NCBI RefSeq assembly: GCF_001854325.1
Contig: NZ_CP017754.1
Location: forward strand, 3,596,001-3,660,000
Direction of reading: 5' to 3'
Source: Cupriavidus malaysiensis
GTDB taxonomy: Bacteria; Pseudomonadota; Gammaproteobacteria; Burkholderiales; Burkholderiaceae
DNA length: 64,000 bases
Positions 51,352-59,820 of this stretch are shown piece by piece. The notes under the pieces were generated by a model. That model saw nothing but the letters and a program-made list of their open reading frames with translations. It did no database searches and was not told where the DNA came from. The stretch's first letter is position 1. Each line of letters starts with the position of its first letter. The translations under genes and the position numbers were made by a program.

Positions 51352-52335
51352 ATGAGCCCCTGGTTGCGCCGCGCCGGCACCGGCCTCGCCACCGCCCTCG
51401 CGCTTTCCCTGGCCGCCACCCCGGCACTGGCCGACAGCTATCCAAGCAAGCCGATCCGGCTGATCGTGCCCTTCCCCGCCAGCGGCGCCACCGACCTGCT
51501 GGCGCGCGCGATCGCGCAGAAGGTCAGCACCAGCATCGGCCAGCAGATCGTGGTCGACAACCGTCCCGGCGCCGGCGGCGCGATCGGCTCCGACATGGCT
51601 GCCAAGGCGCCCGCCGACGGCTACACGCTGCTGATCGCCACCACCAGCACGCATGCGATCGGCCCGCACATCACGCCGCGCCTGCCCTACAACACCGAGA
51701 CCGATTTCACCCCGGTCAGCCAGGTGGCGACCGCCACCAACCTGCTGCTGGTGCCCAACAGCCTGCCGGTCAAGAACGTCACCGAGCTGATCGACTACGC
51801 CAAGAAGCACCCCGGCCAATTGAACTACGCCTCCAGCGGCCCCGGCACGGTGGTCCACCTGACCGCCGAAGCCTTCAAGGCACAGGCCGGCGTCTTCATC
51901 ACCCACATTCCCTACAAGGGCACCGCGCTGGCCATTCCCGACCTGATGTCCGGCAAGGTCCATGTGCTGTTCGACAGCATCGTGTCCGGCCTGCCGCACG
52001 TGAAGGACGGCAAGCTCAAGGGACTGGCCGTGACCAGCCTGAAGCGCTCGCCGCTGGTACCGGACATCCCGACCGTCAGCGAATCCGGCCTGCCCGGCTT
52101 CGAGTCCGACACCTGGTTCGGCATCTACGGGCCCAAGGGCCTGCCGGCCGAGATCGTCAACCGCCTGAACGCGGAGTTCAACAAGGCCATCCAGGCCCCC
52201 GAGGTCAAGGACCGCCTGGCCAGGCTCGGCGCAGAACCGGTCGGCGGCACCCCGGCCCAGTTCGCCGCCATGGTGAAAAAGGACAGCGCGCGCTGGGGCA
52301 AGCTGATCAAGGAACGTAAGATCGTGGTGGATTGA
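51352..52335 (+). CDS. Bug family tripartite tricarboxylate transporter substrate-binding protein
   Basis: 327 aa periplasmic receptor. The Sec signal peptide is MSPWLRRAGTGLATALALSL followed by a cleavage site after ATPALA (near residue 27). The ligand-binding features are IVPFPASGATDLLARAIAQK and VVDNRPGAGGAIGSDMAAK. It lacks an adjacent TctAB; the nearest is 1.4 kb upstream on the same strand. ATG 51352 follows a GGAGA ribosome-binding site. It is probably controlled by the divergent LysR gene and may share an operon or function with the gamma-glutamyltransferase-like gene downstream. Confidence 0.93.
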   Translation: MSPWLRRAGTGLATALALSLAATPALADSYPSKPIRLIVPFPASGATDLLARAIAQKVSTSIGQQIVVDNRPGAGGAIGSDMAAKAPADGYTLLIATTSTHAIGPHITPRLPYNTETDFTPVSQVATATNLLLVPNSLPVKNVTELIDYAKKHPGQLNYASSGPGTVVHLTAEAFKAQAGVFITHIPYKGTALAIPDLMSGKVHVLFDSIVSGLPHVKDGKLKGLAVTSLKRSPLVPDIPTVSESGLPGFESDTWFGIYGPKGLPAEIVNRLNAEFNKAIQAPEVKDRLARLGAEPVGGTPAQFAAMVKKDSARWGKLIKERKIVVD

Positions 52336-52410
52336 AGCCATAGCCAGGAGATGTGCCAAGACCGAGCGCCAAGCGCACCAACACCGAGCGCCAAGCACGA
52401 GGTCTTGGCT

Positions 52411-52434
52411 CCCTCTCCCCTCATGGGGAGAGGG
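52411..52434. repeat. Extragenic palindrome 1 (CCCTCTCCCC/GGGGAGAGGG)
   Basis: A perfect 10 bp stem with a TCAT loop, 75 bp past the Bug receptor stop. It may also act as a transcript end. It shares its stem core with the palindrome at 52570-52595. Confidence 0.8.
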
Positions 52435-52569
52435 TGGGGGAGAGGGGTGGTCTAGCAAGGCACCACGCACAGACGAAGCCGTCGGTGTTGTCCAACACGC
52501 CAGGTCAAGGACGAAGCCGTCGGTGTTGTCCAGCACGTCGCCGCCAGCCAGCGCCCGCCCTCACCCCGG

Positions 52570-52595
52570 CCCCTCTCCCGCAAGCGGGAGAGGGG
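52570..52595. repeat. Extragenic palindrome 2 (CCCCTCTCCCG/CGGGAGAGGGG)
   Basis: A perfect 11 bp stem with a CAAG loop (12 bp if the outer loop bases pair). Elements of this CCCTCTCCCGCAAGCGGGAGAGGG kind are frequent between genes in many high-GC proteobacteria. Confidence 0.8.
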
Positions 52596-52659
52596 AGCGA
52601 ACCGACAGCAAGCCAAACCGACACCGAACGATCAAACAGGCAGCACTCACGAGACCGCC

Positions 52660-54285
52660 ATGCAAGACTTCAACTGGACCAACCCCTACCCCACCCCGCG
52701 CACGCCGCTGTTCGCGCGCAACGTCGTCTCGACCTCGCATCCGCTCGCCGCGCAGGCCGGCCTGCGCATGCTGCTCAAGGGCGGCAATGCGGTCGATGCG
52801 GCCATCGCCGCGGCGGCCGCCATCACCATTGTCGAGCCGGTCTCCTGCGGCCTGGGCAGCGATGCCTTCGCCATCCTGTGGGACGGCAAGCAGCTGCATG
52901 GCCTGAACTCCTCCGGCGTGGCGCCGGCGGCCTGGAACCCGGAGTACTTCAAGAACAAGTACGGCACCGAGGCCGACGGCCTGGCCAAGCGGCCGATCCG
53001 CGGCTGGGACGCGGTCACCGTGCCGGGCGTGATCGCCGGCTGGGCGGCGCTGCATGAGCGCTTCGGCAAGCTGCCGTTCGCCGATCTGCTGGAGCCCGCC
53101 ATCGAGATCGCCGAGCGCGGCTATGCCGTGCCGCCGATGGTGGCGCACAAGTGGAACCTGGCGGTGCCGGAACTGAAGGACCAGCCCGGCTATGCCGAGA
53201 CCTTCATGCCGCACGGCCGCGCGCCGCACGTGGGCGAGAAGTTCGTCATGAAGGCCGCTGCCGACACGCTGCGCAAGATCGGCGAGACCCGGGGCCGCGC
53301 CTACTACGAAGGCGAGATCGCCGAGAAGATCGCCGCCTTCAGCAAGCAGTGCGGCGGCGCCATGACGCTGGACGACCTGCGCAACTACCGCCCCGACTGG
53401 GTCACCCCGATCGCCAAGGACTACCGCGGCTACACCGTCCACGAGATCCCGCCCAACGGCCAGGGCATCGCCGCGCTGATGGCGCTGGGCATCCTGGAGC
53501 AGTTCGACGTGGCCTCGCTGCCGGTGGACAGCGTGGATTCGCAGCACCTGCAGATCGAGGCCATGAAGCTGGCCTTCGCCGACCTGTACAAGTACGTGGC
53601 AGATCCGCGCAGCATGGAAGTCACGCCCGGGCAGATGCTGGACGACGCCTACCTGAAGTCGCGCGCGCGGCTGATCGACATGCAGCGCGCCACCCATTTC
53701 AACTTCGGCATGCCCAGGAGCGGCGGCACCATCTACCTGAGCGCCGCCGATGAGAACGGCATGATGATCTCCTTCATCCAGTCGAACTACATGGGCTTCG
53801 GCTCTGGCGTAGTCGTGCCCGGCACCGGCGTCAGCCTGCAGAACCGCGGCGTGGGCTTCTCGATGGATCCGAAATCGGCCAATGTGGTCGCCGGCGGCAA
53901 GCGCCCCTTCCACACCATCATCCCGGCCTTCCTGACCAAGGATGGCCGCCCGGTGATGAGCTTCGGCGTGATGGGCGGCGACATGCAGCCGCAGGGCCAC
54001 CTGCAGACCATCGTGCGCATGCTGGACTACCGCCAGCAGCCGCAGGCAGCCTGCTGCGCGCCGCGCTGGAAGGTCAACCGCGACTTCACCGTGGACCTGG
54101 AGGCGAGCATGAACCGTGCGGTGGTCGCCGGACTGAAGGAACGCGGGCACCAGCTCAAGTCGGTCGACGACCCTTATATGGACTTCGGTTCCGGCCAGTT
54201 CATCTGGCGCCTGTCCGACGACGCGGACCATGGCTACGTGGCCGCCAGCGACAGCCGCCGCGACGGCCAGGCAGTCGGCTTCTGA
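52660..54285 (+). CDS. Gamma-glutamyltransferase-like N-terminal nucleophile hydrolase, cytoplasmic type
   Basis: 541 aa, full length for the family. The presumed autocleavage site and nucleophile is T357 (RSGGTIYLSAADENG). It sits exactly four residues before the conserved Ser, as in classic enzymes. The usual TTH motif is replaced by TIY, as in GGT-like proteins such as YwrD. The small-subunit motif PNGQGIAALMALGILEQFD and the glycine pair MGGDMQPQGH are present. No signal peptide is seen, so unlike E. coli Ggt it should be cytosolic. It may split gamma-glutamyl compounds or act as an acylase. The start is ATG 52660. Confidence 0.88.
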   Translation: MQDFNWTNPYPTPRTPLFARNVVSTSHPLAAQAGLRMLLKGGNAVDAAIAAAAAITIVEPVSCGLGSDAFAILWDGKQLHGLNSSGVAPAAWNPEYFKNKYGTEADGLAKRPIRGWDAVTVPGVIAGWAALHERFGKLPFADLLEPAIEIAERGYAVPPMVAHKWNLAVPELKDQPGYAETFMPHGRAPHVGEKFVMKAAADTLRKIGETRGRAYYEGEIAEKIAAFSKQCGGAMTLDDLRNYRPDWVTPIAKDYRGYTVHEIPPNGQGIAALMALGILEQFDVASLPVDSVDSQHLQIEAMKLAFADLYKYVADPRSMEVTPGQMLDDAYLKSRARLIDMQRATHFNFGMPRSGGTIYLSAADENGMMISFIQSNYMGFGSGVVVPGTGVSLQNRGVGFSMDPKSANVVAGGKRPFHTIIPAFLTKDGRPVMSFGVMGGDMQPQGHLQTIVRMLDYRQQPQAACCAPRWKVNRDFTVDLEASMNRAVVAGLKERGHQLKSVDDPYMDFGSGQFIWRLSDDADHGYVAASDSRRDGQAVGF

Positions 54286-54295
54286 AACCGGCATG

Positions 54296-54319
54296 GCGGC
54301 GCCCGCATGCGGGCGCCGC
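54296..54319. other. GC palindrome after the gamma-glutamyltransferase-like gene
   Basis: A perfect 24 bp self-complementary sequence 10 bp past the stop. It would form a very stable hairpin but has no U-run, so it is perhaps an mRNA 3'-end stabiliser. Confidence 0.45.
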
Positions 54320-54427
54320 ATCCGGCCGCGCGCTGTTCTGTGGTCGGCGCGCAAAACTGTCGCTTGCGCCGCCCCGGCAAGGGCCTAGACTGGCGCTTCC
54401 CCTCCCCTCGCGCACGCCCTGCCCGCC

Positions 54428-55285
54428 ATGCCGACCTACGCCTTCCGCCTCGTCAACGTCTTCGCCGAATCGACCTTCGGCGGCAATCCGCTGTGTGTCT
54501 TCGAGGATGCGCGCGGCATGGACGAGGCCACCATGCAGGCGCTGGCCCTGCAGTTCAACCTGTCCGAAACCACCTTCCTGCTGCCCTCGACCGAGGCCGA
54601 CGCCGCCGTGCGCATCTTCACGCCGGGCGCGGAGATGCGCTTCGCCGGCCATCCCACGCTGGGCACCGCCCATGTGCTGCGCGCCCTGCGCGGCGCCGAC
54701 TCGCTGCGCCTGGCGCTCAAGGCCGGCATGGTACCGGTACACGCCCAGGGCGATCGCTGGACCCTGACCGCGCCCCATGCCGGCCAGCCGCGCACGGCGC
54801 CGGCGGGGCTGCCCGACGCGGCCGTGGCGTCGCTGCTCGGCCTGGACGCCGCCGATCTCGCCGGCCCGCCCCTGTGGGTGGACACCGGCGCCGACCAGTT
54901 GCTGGTGCCGCTCAGGCACGCTGAAGCGGTGCGGCGGGCGCGCCCCGACAGCAGCCGCCTCGAGGCCTGGCCGCAGAGCAGCCTGGGCCGCCGCAGCGCC
55001 TATCTGTTCGCCTTCGACGAGCAACGGCGGGGCAGCGTGCTGGCGCGCTACTTCTTCGCCCGGCAGGGTGGCGGCGTGGCGGAGGACCCCGGTACCGGCT
55101 CGGCCTGCGCCAACCTCGGCGGCTGGCTGCTGGCCACCGGCCACGCGCTGCCGGCCGCCTACACCATCGAGCAGGGCGAAGCGGTCGGCCGGCCCTGCCG
55201 GCTGCAATTGCAGGTCGGGCGCGATGGCGTCATCCAGGTCGGCGGGCGCGTGATCGAGATCGGGCGCGGCACGGTCACGCTGTAG
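54428..55285 (+). CDS. PhzF family isomerase/epimerase-like protein
   Basis: 285 aa with the two-lobed diaminopimelate-epimerase fold of the PhzF family. It starts MPTYAFRLVNVFAESTFGGN, where FGGNPLCVF is the first signature. The conserved catalytic-region segments FNLSETTFLLP (Glu) and RFAGHPTLGTAHVL, and the second-lobe DPGTGSACANLGGWLL, are present. Phenazine PhzF isomerises DHHA, but no phenazine genes are near; most family members have unknown substrates. The start is ATG 54428, 142 bp after the gamma-glutamyltransferase-like gene. Confidence 0.92.
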   Translation: MPTYAFRLVNVFAESTFGGNPLCVFEDARGMDEATMQALALQFNLSETTFLLPSTEADAAVRIFTPGAEMRFAGHPTLGTAHVLRALRGADSLRLALKAGMVPVHAQGDRWTLTAPHAGQPRTAPAGLPDAAVASLLGLDAADLAGPPLWVDTGADQLLVPLRHAEAVRRARPDSSRLEAWPQSSLGRRSAYLFAFDEQRRGSVLARYFFARQGGGVAEDPGTGSACANLGGWLLATGHALPAAYTIEQGEAVGRPCRLQLQVGRDGVIQVGGRVIEIGRGTVTL

Positions 55286-55398
55286 CGCATGAGGGCAGCC
55301 TTGCGGCGAGCGTGTGCAACGGACGCCACCTGCATGCGGTAGAGTGCGGGCTGGTGTCCCGCAGGCGCCTCGCCATCCCCCTCCCCCGCCACGCTGCC

Positions 55399-56016
55399 AT
55401 GACCGCACACACCCTGACCACGCTCGAAGCACTCGAAGCCCGCTACGCCGAGCCGGGCGCCGCCTCGCTCGCCAAGGAAGTCGACTACCTGCACCCGCAC
55501 TACCGCGCCTTCGTCGAGGCCTCGCCCTTCTGCCTGTTGTCGACGGTGGCGGGCGGGCAGGCGGAGTGCTCGCCGCGCGGCGACGCGCCCGGCTTCGTGC
55601 AGGTGCTGGACGAGCGCACGCTGCTGCTGCCCGACCGCCGCGGCAACAACCGCATCGACAGCCTGCGCAATATCATCGCCGACCCGCGCGTCGGCCTGCT
55701 GTTCCTGGTGCCGGGCGTGGACGAGACCCTGCGCGTGGCCGGCACCGCGCAGATCTCGGTCGACCCGGCGCTGATCGCGCGCTGCGAGGTCGATGGCAAG
55801 GCCCCCGCCACGGTGCTGGTGATCGCGATCCGCTCGGTATTCTTCCAGTGCGCGCGCGCGCTGGTGCGCTCGCAGCTGTGGTCGCCGCAGGCGCAGATCC
55901 CACGCAGCGCCCTGCCGAGCAACGGCACCATCCTGGCCGACCTCAGCCGCGGCGGCATCGACGGCCACGCCTACGACGAGGCACAGCCGGAGCGCCTGCG
56001 CGGCACGCTGTACTGA
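55399..56016 (+). CDS. PPOX-class FMN-dependent flavoprotein (pyridoxamine 5'-phosphate oxidase-like)
   Basis: 205 aa split-barrel flavoprotein. ASPFCLLSTVAGGQAECSPRGD is the N-terminal strand set, continuing to LLLPDRRGNNRIDSLRNIIADP, the FMN-binding loop typical of the MSMEG_1061/DR_2398-like PPOX group. The C-terminus contains FFQCARALVRSQLW. The substrate is unknown. ATG 55399 is chosen; a longer in-frame reading begins 29 codons upstream but is Arg/Cys-rich and unlike the family. It is followed by an 11 bp tandem repeat. Confidence 0.9.
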   Translation: MTAHTLTTLEALEARYAEPGAASLAKEVDYLHPHYRAFVEASPFCLLSTVAGGQAECSPRGDAPGFVQVLDERTLLLPDRRGNNRIDSLRNIIADPRVGLLFLVPGVDETLRVAGTAQISVDPALIARCEVDGKAPATVLVIAIRSVFFQCARALVRSQLWSPQAQIPRSALPSNGTILADLSRGGIDGHAYDEAQPERLRGTLY

Positions 56017-56038
56017 AGCCGTCCCCGCTCCGTACGGC

Positions 56039-56093
56039 GCGGCGTGCTTGCGGCGTGCTTGCGGCGTGGTTGCGGCGTATTGGCGGCGTCTTT
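56039..56093. repeat. Five-copy 11 bp tandem repeat
   Basis: Units of GCGGCGTGCTT, GCGGCGTGCTT, GCGGCGTGGTT, GCGGCGTATTG and GCGGCGTCTTT lie in the 99 bp between two converging genes. The first two units are identical and the others drift in the last four bases. Confidence 0.85.
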
Positions 56094-56115
56094 GCGCCGG
56101 GCACCGTACCGGGCG

Positions 56116-57543
56116 TCAGCCGCGCGGCAGCCACTCGGCGGCATGCGTGCCGAGCGGCACCGACGGCAGCACCCAGCGCGCGGGGGTCTGCGCCAGCTGC
56201 CCCGCATGGCGCACCACGGTCAGTTCGCCAAAGCCCGACGGCAGCGTCATCAGCAGGTCGCCGATGTCCTCGAAACGTTGCTCCGGCGCTGCCAGGCCTT
56301 GCGGAATCCGGCCCATGCCGCGCAGCCACTGCCCCACCTGCGCCAGCGACACCCGCACGTGCCAGCTGCCGCCTTCCGCGGCGCGGCGCCACAGCGCCGC
56401 CATCGCGCCGAAGGCCAGCAGGTAGCCGGCGGCATGGTCCAGTACCTGCGCCGGCAGCGGCCGCGGCGCCCCGCCGCCGCCGGCCTCCGCCTCGGCATGG
56501 TTGAAGCCGGTGGCCGTCTGCACCAGCGAATCGAAGCCGCGCCGGCCCGCCCACGGGCCCGCATGCCCGTAAGCCGACAGCGACACATAGACGATGCCGG
56601 GCCGGGCCCGTGCCGCCGCCGCAGGCCCGGCGCCCAGGCCCTCCAGGGCACCGGGACGGTAGGCTTGCAGCACCACGTCCGCGCCGTGCAGGAGCTTGTG
56701 CCAGGTGCGCGCGTCCTCGGCATCACGCAGGTCGAGCTGGCAGGAGCGCTTGCCGCGGCTGGTGTCGATCACCAGCGGCGCGATGGCCGGCAGGTGGGCC
56801 GCCGTGACCAGCAGCACATCTGCGCCGTGGGCGGCCAGCGTGCGCCCGGCGACCGGGCCGGCGATGATGCGGGTCAGGTCGAGCACGCGCAGGCCGGACA
56901 GCGGCCGCGCGGCCTCCGCGTCGTCCGGCAGGGGCGGTGGCGCGGCGGGCGGCGCCTCGCCGATGCGTTCCAGCGTCAGCGGCGGCCAGCCGCGCAGCGC
57001 CTGCGCCTGGGGATGGCGGTCCCAGGCCTCGAAGGAGCGCATCGCCGCCACCGCCAGGCCGGCCTCGGCCGCTTCGCGCTCGACCTCCTCGGCCCGCAGC
57101 TGCGCCAGCGCGACGGCCACCGCGTCGCGCTCGTGCGCGCAGCCGAGCAGACGCAGCACGCCATCGCGATGGTGGGGGAAATTGGTATGCAGCCGCACCC
57201 AGCCACCGTCGCCACAGCGGTACAGGCCAGCGATGCTGTCATGGAATTCGGGGGCCGGGCGGCCATCGACGCGCAGGTAGCGCTCGCTGCGGAACTCGGC
57301 CAGCGCGTGGCGCATATCCACCGCCACCGGCTGCCAGCTGCCGCTGCGCAGCTGCCAGAGCGCCGCGGCGGCCAGCGCGGATGCCGCCAGGCTGGCCTGG
57401 GCGGCCGCACCGACGGCGAAGCTGGACGGCAGCAAGGGGTCGCTGCCGCTCAGGCGCAGGTGCGCCAGCGCCTCGCCCGGCAGGCCGGCGTCCTGCCACA
57501 GGCTGGCCAGCGCGGCGGCGGAAAGGGAAGAGGCGGATTCCAT
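56116..57543 (-). CDS. Family III CoA-transferase with rearranged domain order
   Basis: 475 aa. Residues about 214-415 look like the N-terminal and middle part of a CaiB fold (PLSGLRVLDLTRIIAGPVAG, then SRGKRSCQLDLRD) with a candidate catalytic D369 in VLDHAAGYLLAFG. Residues about 40-200 look like the middle and C-terminal part that would normally follow (FAVGAAAQASLAASALAAAA, then YRCGDGGWVRLHTNFPHHRD, ending IGEAPP). The equivalent Asp is absent there. So the C-terminal half precedes the N-terminal half and the middle segment occurs twice. Similar long CoA-transferases occur in other actinobacteria and proteobacteria. The start is ATG 57543. The substrate is unknown. Confidence 0.87.
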   Translation of the reverse strand: MESASSLSAAALASLWQDAGLPGEALAHLRLSGSDPLLPSSFAVGAAAQASLAASALAAAALWQLRSGSWQPVAVDMRHALAEFRSERYLRVDGRPAPEFHDSIAGLYRCGDGGWVRLHTNFPHHRDGVLRLLGCAHERDAVAVALAQLRAEEVEREAAEAGLAVAAMRSFEAWDRHPQAQALRGWPPLTLERIGEAPPAAPPPLPDDAEAARPLSGLRVLDLTRIIAGPVAGRTLAAHGADVLLVTAAHLPAIAPLVIDTSRGKRSCQLDLRDAEDARTWHKLLHGADVVLQAYRPGALEGLGAGPAAAARARPGIVYVSLSAYGHAGPWAGRRGFDSLVQTATGFNHAEAEAGGGGAPRPLPAQVLDHAAGYLLAFGAMAALWRRAAEGGSWHVRVSLAQVGQWLRGMGRIPQGLAAPEQRFEDIGDLLMTLPSGFGELTVVRHAGQLAQTPARWVLPSVPLGTHAAEWLPRG

Positions 57544-57809
57544 GGTCGGATCCTCGATCGGTTGGCGCAAGGCGCGCGGCCGGCGACGGCGTGGCCGGCA
57601 GGCAACACCGCAAGACGTCGCCATGTCGCCATGGCGGCCCCCGCGCGCTTCCATGCTAGTCCGGCGCGGCCGCTTCTGCCGCCCCGCCCGCGGGTGCCGG
57701 CCACGAATGCGGCGCCGCCCCCGCCGGCGCGGTAAAATCCCGCCTCTAGACCCGCTGGCCCGGCCAGCAACGATCCAGCAGCGTTTCCAGCCGCCCCGGC
57801 GGCGCCACC

Positions 57810-59552
57810 ATGAGCCACGATCCCAAGACCACCGACAGCACCCCCGCCGCTTCCAACTTCCTGCGGAGCATCATCGACCAGGACCTCGCCTCCGGCACCT
57901 ATGCCGGCCGCCAGGACAAGCAGGGCCAGGCGCTGCCGACCGTCATCACGCGCTTCCCGCCGGAGCCCAACGGCTACCTGCACATCGGCCATGCCAAGAG
58001 CATCTGCGTGAACTTCGGTCTCGCGCGGGACTATGGCGGCCGCTGCCACCTGCGTTTCGATGACACCAACCCGGTCAAGGAAGACACCGAGTACGTCGAC
58101 TCCATCATCGACGCGGTGCGCTGGCTGGGCTTCTCCTGGGACAACGGCGGCCAGGCCCACCTGTACTACGCCAGCGACTATTTCGACCAGCTCTATGCCT
58201 TCGCCGAGAAGCTGATCGAGCGCGGCGCGGCCTATGTCGACAGCCAGAGCGCCGAGCAGATCGCCAGCAATCGTGGCGACTTCTCGCGCCCGGGCACGCC
58301 CTCGCCCTTCCGCGAGCGCAGCGCCGAGGAAAACCTGCAGCTGTTCCGCGACATGCGCGCCGGCAAGTACGCCGACGGCGAGCACGTGCTGCGCGCCAGG
58401 ATCGACATGAGCGCGCCCAACATCGTGATGCGCGACCCGGTGCTCTACCGCATCCGCCACGCCCATCACCACCGCACCGGCGACAAGTGGTGCATCTACC
58501 CGATGTACGACTTCACGCACTGCATCTCGGACGCGCTGGAGAACATCACGCACTCGCTGTGCACGCTGGAATTCGAGAACAACCGCCCGCTCTATGACTG
58601 GGTGCTGCACCAGCTGCGCGACTGCGGCACGTTCCATGACCCGCTGCCGCACCAGTACGAGTTCGCCCGCCTGAACCTGACCTATGCCATCACCAGCAAG
58701 CGCAAGCTGCTGCAGCTGGTCAACGAGGGCCGCGTGGACGGCTGGGACGATCCCCGCATGCCCACCATCGTCGGCGTGCGCCGGCGCGGCTTCACGCCCG
58801 AATCGATCCAGCTCTTCTGCGACCGCGTGGGCGTGGCCAAGTCCGACAGCTGGATCGACATGAGCACGCTGGAAGGCGCCGTGCGCGACGACCTCGACGC
58901 GCGCGCGCCGCGCTCGGTGGCCGTGCTCGACCCGCTCAAGCTGATCCTGGACAACTACCCCGAAGGCCAGAGCGAAGAGTGCTCGGCACCGGTGCACCCG
59001 AAGCAGCCCGAGCTGGGCCGCCGCGTGTTCCCGCTGTCGCGCGAGCTGTGGATCGAGCGCGAGGACTTCAACGAGACGCCGCCCAAGGGCTACTTCCGCC
59101 TGTTCCCCGGCAACAAGGTGCGCCTGCGCTACGGCTATGTGATCGAGTGCACCGGCGTGGACAAGGATGCCGACGGCAATGTCGTCGCCGTCCATGCCAA
59201 TTACCTGCCCGACACCAAAAGCGGCACGCCCGGCGCCGACAGCGTCAAGGTCAAGGGCAATATCCACTGGGTCAGCGCGGCGCATGCCTGCGAGGCCGAG
59301 GTGCGCCTGTACGACCGCCTGTTCAGCGACCCGCAGCCGGATGCCGGCGGCAAGAACTTCCTCGACGCGCTCAATCCCGCGTCGAAGAAGGTCGTCACCG
59401 CCTACCTGGAGCCGGGGCTGCGCGAAGCGGCTCCCGAGGCCCGCTTCCAGTTCGAGCGGCACGGCTACTTCGTCGCCGACCGTGTCGATTCGCAGCCGGG
59501 CAAGCCTGTCTTCAACCGCATCGTCGGGCTGAAGGACAGCTGGGGCAAGTGA
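57810..59552 (+). CDS. glnS: Glutaminyl-tRNA synthetase
   Basis: Charges tRNA-Gln directly. 580 aa. The class I motifs are HIGH at 58-61 ([14 protein letters not shown]) and the KMSKS equivalent [10 protein letters not shown]. Around [18 protein letters not shown] is the acceptor-stem-binding region, and two C-terminal beta-barrel anticodon domains run from about 345 ([20 protein letters not shown]). The start is ATG 57810. A weak TAAAAT box lies at 57733-57738. Probably the first gene of the run continuing with the S4 protein gene 26 bp later. Confidence 0.97.
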   Translation: MSHDPKTTDSTPAASNFLRSIIDQDLASGTYAGRQDKQGQALPTVITRFPPEPNGYLHIGHAKSICVNFGLARDYGGRCHLRFDDTNPVKEDTEYVDSIIDAVRWLGFSWDNGGQAHLYYASDYFDQLYAFAEKLIERGAAYVDSQSAEQIASNRGDFSRPGTPSPFRERSAEENLQLFRDMRAGKYADGEHVLRARIDMSAPNIVMRDPVLYRIRHAHHHRTGDKWCIYPMYDFTHCISDALENITHSLCTLEFENNRPLYDWVLHQLRDCGTFHDPLPHQYEFARLNLTYAITSKRKLLQLVNEGRVDGWDDPRMPTIVGVRRRGFTPESIQLFCDRVGVAKSDSWIDMSTLEGAVRDDLDARAPRSVAVLDPLKLILDNYPEGQSEECSAPVHPKQPELGRRVFPLSRELWIEREDFNETPPKGYFRLFPGNKVRLRYGYVIECTGVDKDADGNVVAVHANYLPDTKSGTPGADSVKVKGNIHWVSAAHACEAEVRLYDRLFSDPQPDAGGKNFLDALNPASKKVVTAYLEPGLREAAPEARFQFERHGYFVADRVDSQPGKPVFNRIVGLKDSWGK

Positions 59553-59578
59553 GCGGGAACCACCAGGAGCGACACGAG

Positions 59579-59806
59579 ATGACAGGCAAGCAGACGATCA
59601 CCTTCCCGCTCGAGGGTGAGCACATCGCCCTCAACGACCTGCTCAAGGTGGCGGGCGTATGCGACAGCGGCGGCGCCGGCAAGGCGCTGGTGGCGGCCGG
59701 CGAGGTCACCGTCGACGGCACCCAGGAACTGCGCAAGACCGCCAAGATCCGCGCCGGCCAGGTGGTCGGCATCGGCCCCATCCGCATCCGCGTCGTGGCC
59801 GCCTGA
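59579..59806 (+). CDS. Small S4-domain RNA-binding protein (YbcJ-like)
   Basis: 75 aa consisting almost only of an S4 RNA-binding fold. LNDLLKVAGVCDSGGAGKAL, then VAAGEVTVDGTQELRKTAKI and AGQVVGI, match the YbcJ/RNA-binding S4 family. The RNA target is unknown. ATG 59579 has an AGGAG ribosome-binding site 9 bp upstream and lies 26 bp after glnS. The MAPEG gene follows 14 bp later. Confidence 0.9.
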   Translation: MTGKQTITFPLEGEHIALNDLLKVAGVCDSGGAGKALVAAGEVTVDGTQELRKTAKIRAGQVVGIGPIRIRVVAA

Positions 59807-59820
59807 GGCGAGGAGGAGTC

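Larger units (their letters stand above)
52336..52659. repeat. Repeat-rich spacer before the gamma-glutamyltransferase-like gene
   Basis: 324 bp with no gene. It contains a 14 bp direct repeat (ACCGAGCGCCAAGC at 52361-52374 and 52383-52396), a 28 bp near-identical direct repeat (52472-52499 and 52510-52537, one mismatch), and two hairpins of the CCCTCTCCC/GGGAGAGGG type (52411-52434 and 52570-52595). This resembles clustered extragenic palindromic elements. Confidence 0.8.

Noticed and set aside
52472..52537. Two 28 bp repeats as a possible CRISPR
   Set aside because: Only two copies, a 10 bp spacer, no cas gene and other repeat types mixed in. It is a local duplication.
54428..55285. PhzF-like gene as part of a phenazine cluster
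   Set aside because: None of the other phz genes is nearby, and PhzF-family proteins are common outside phenazine synthesis.
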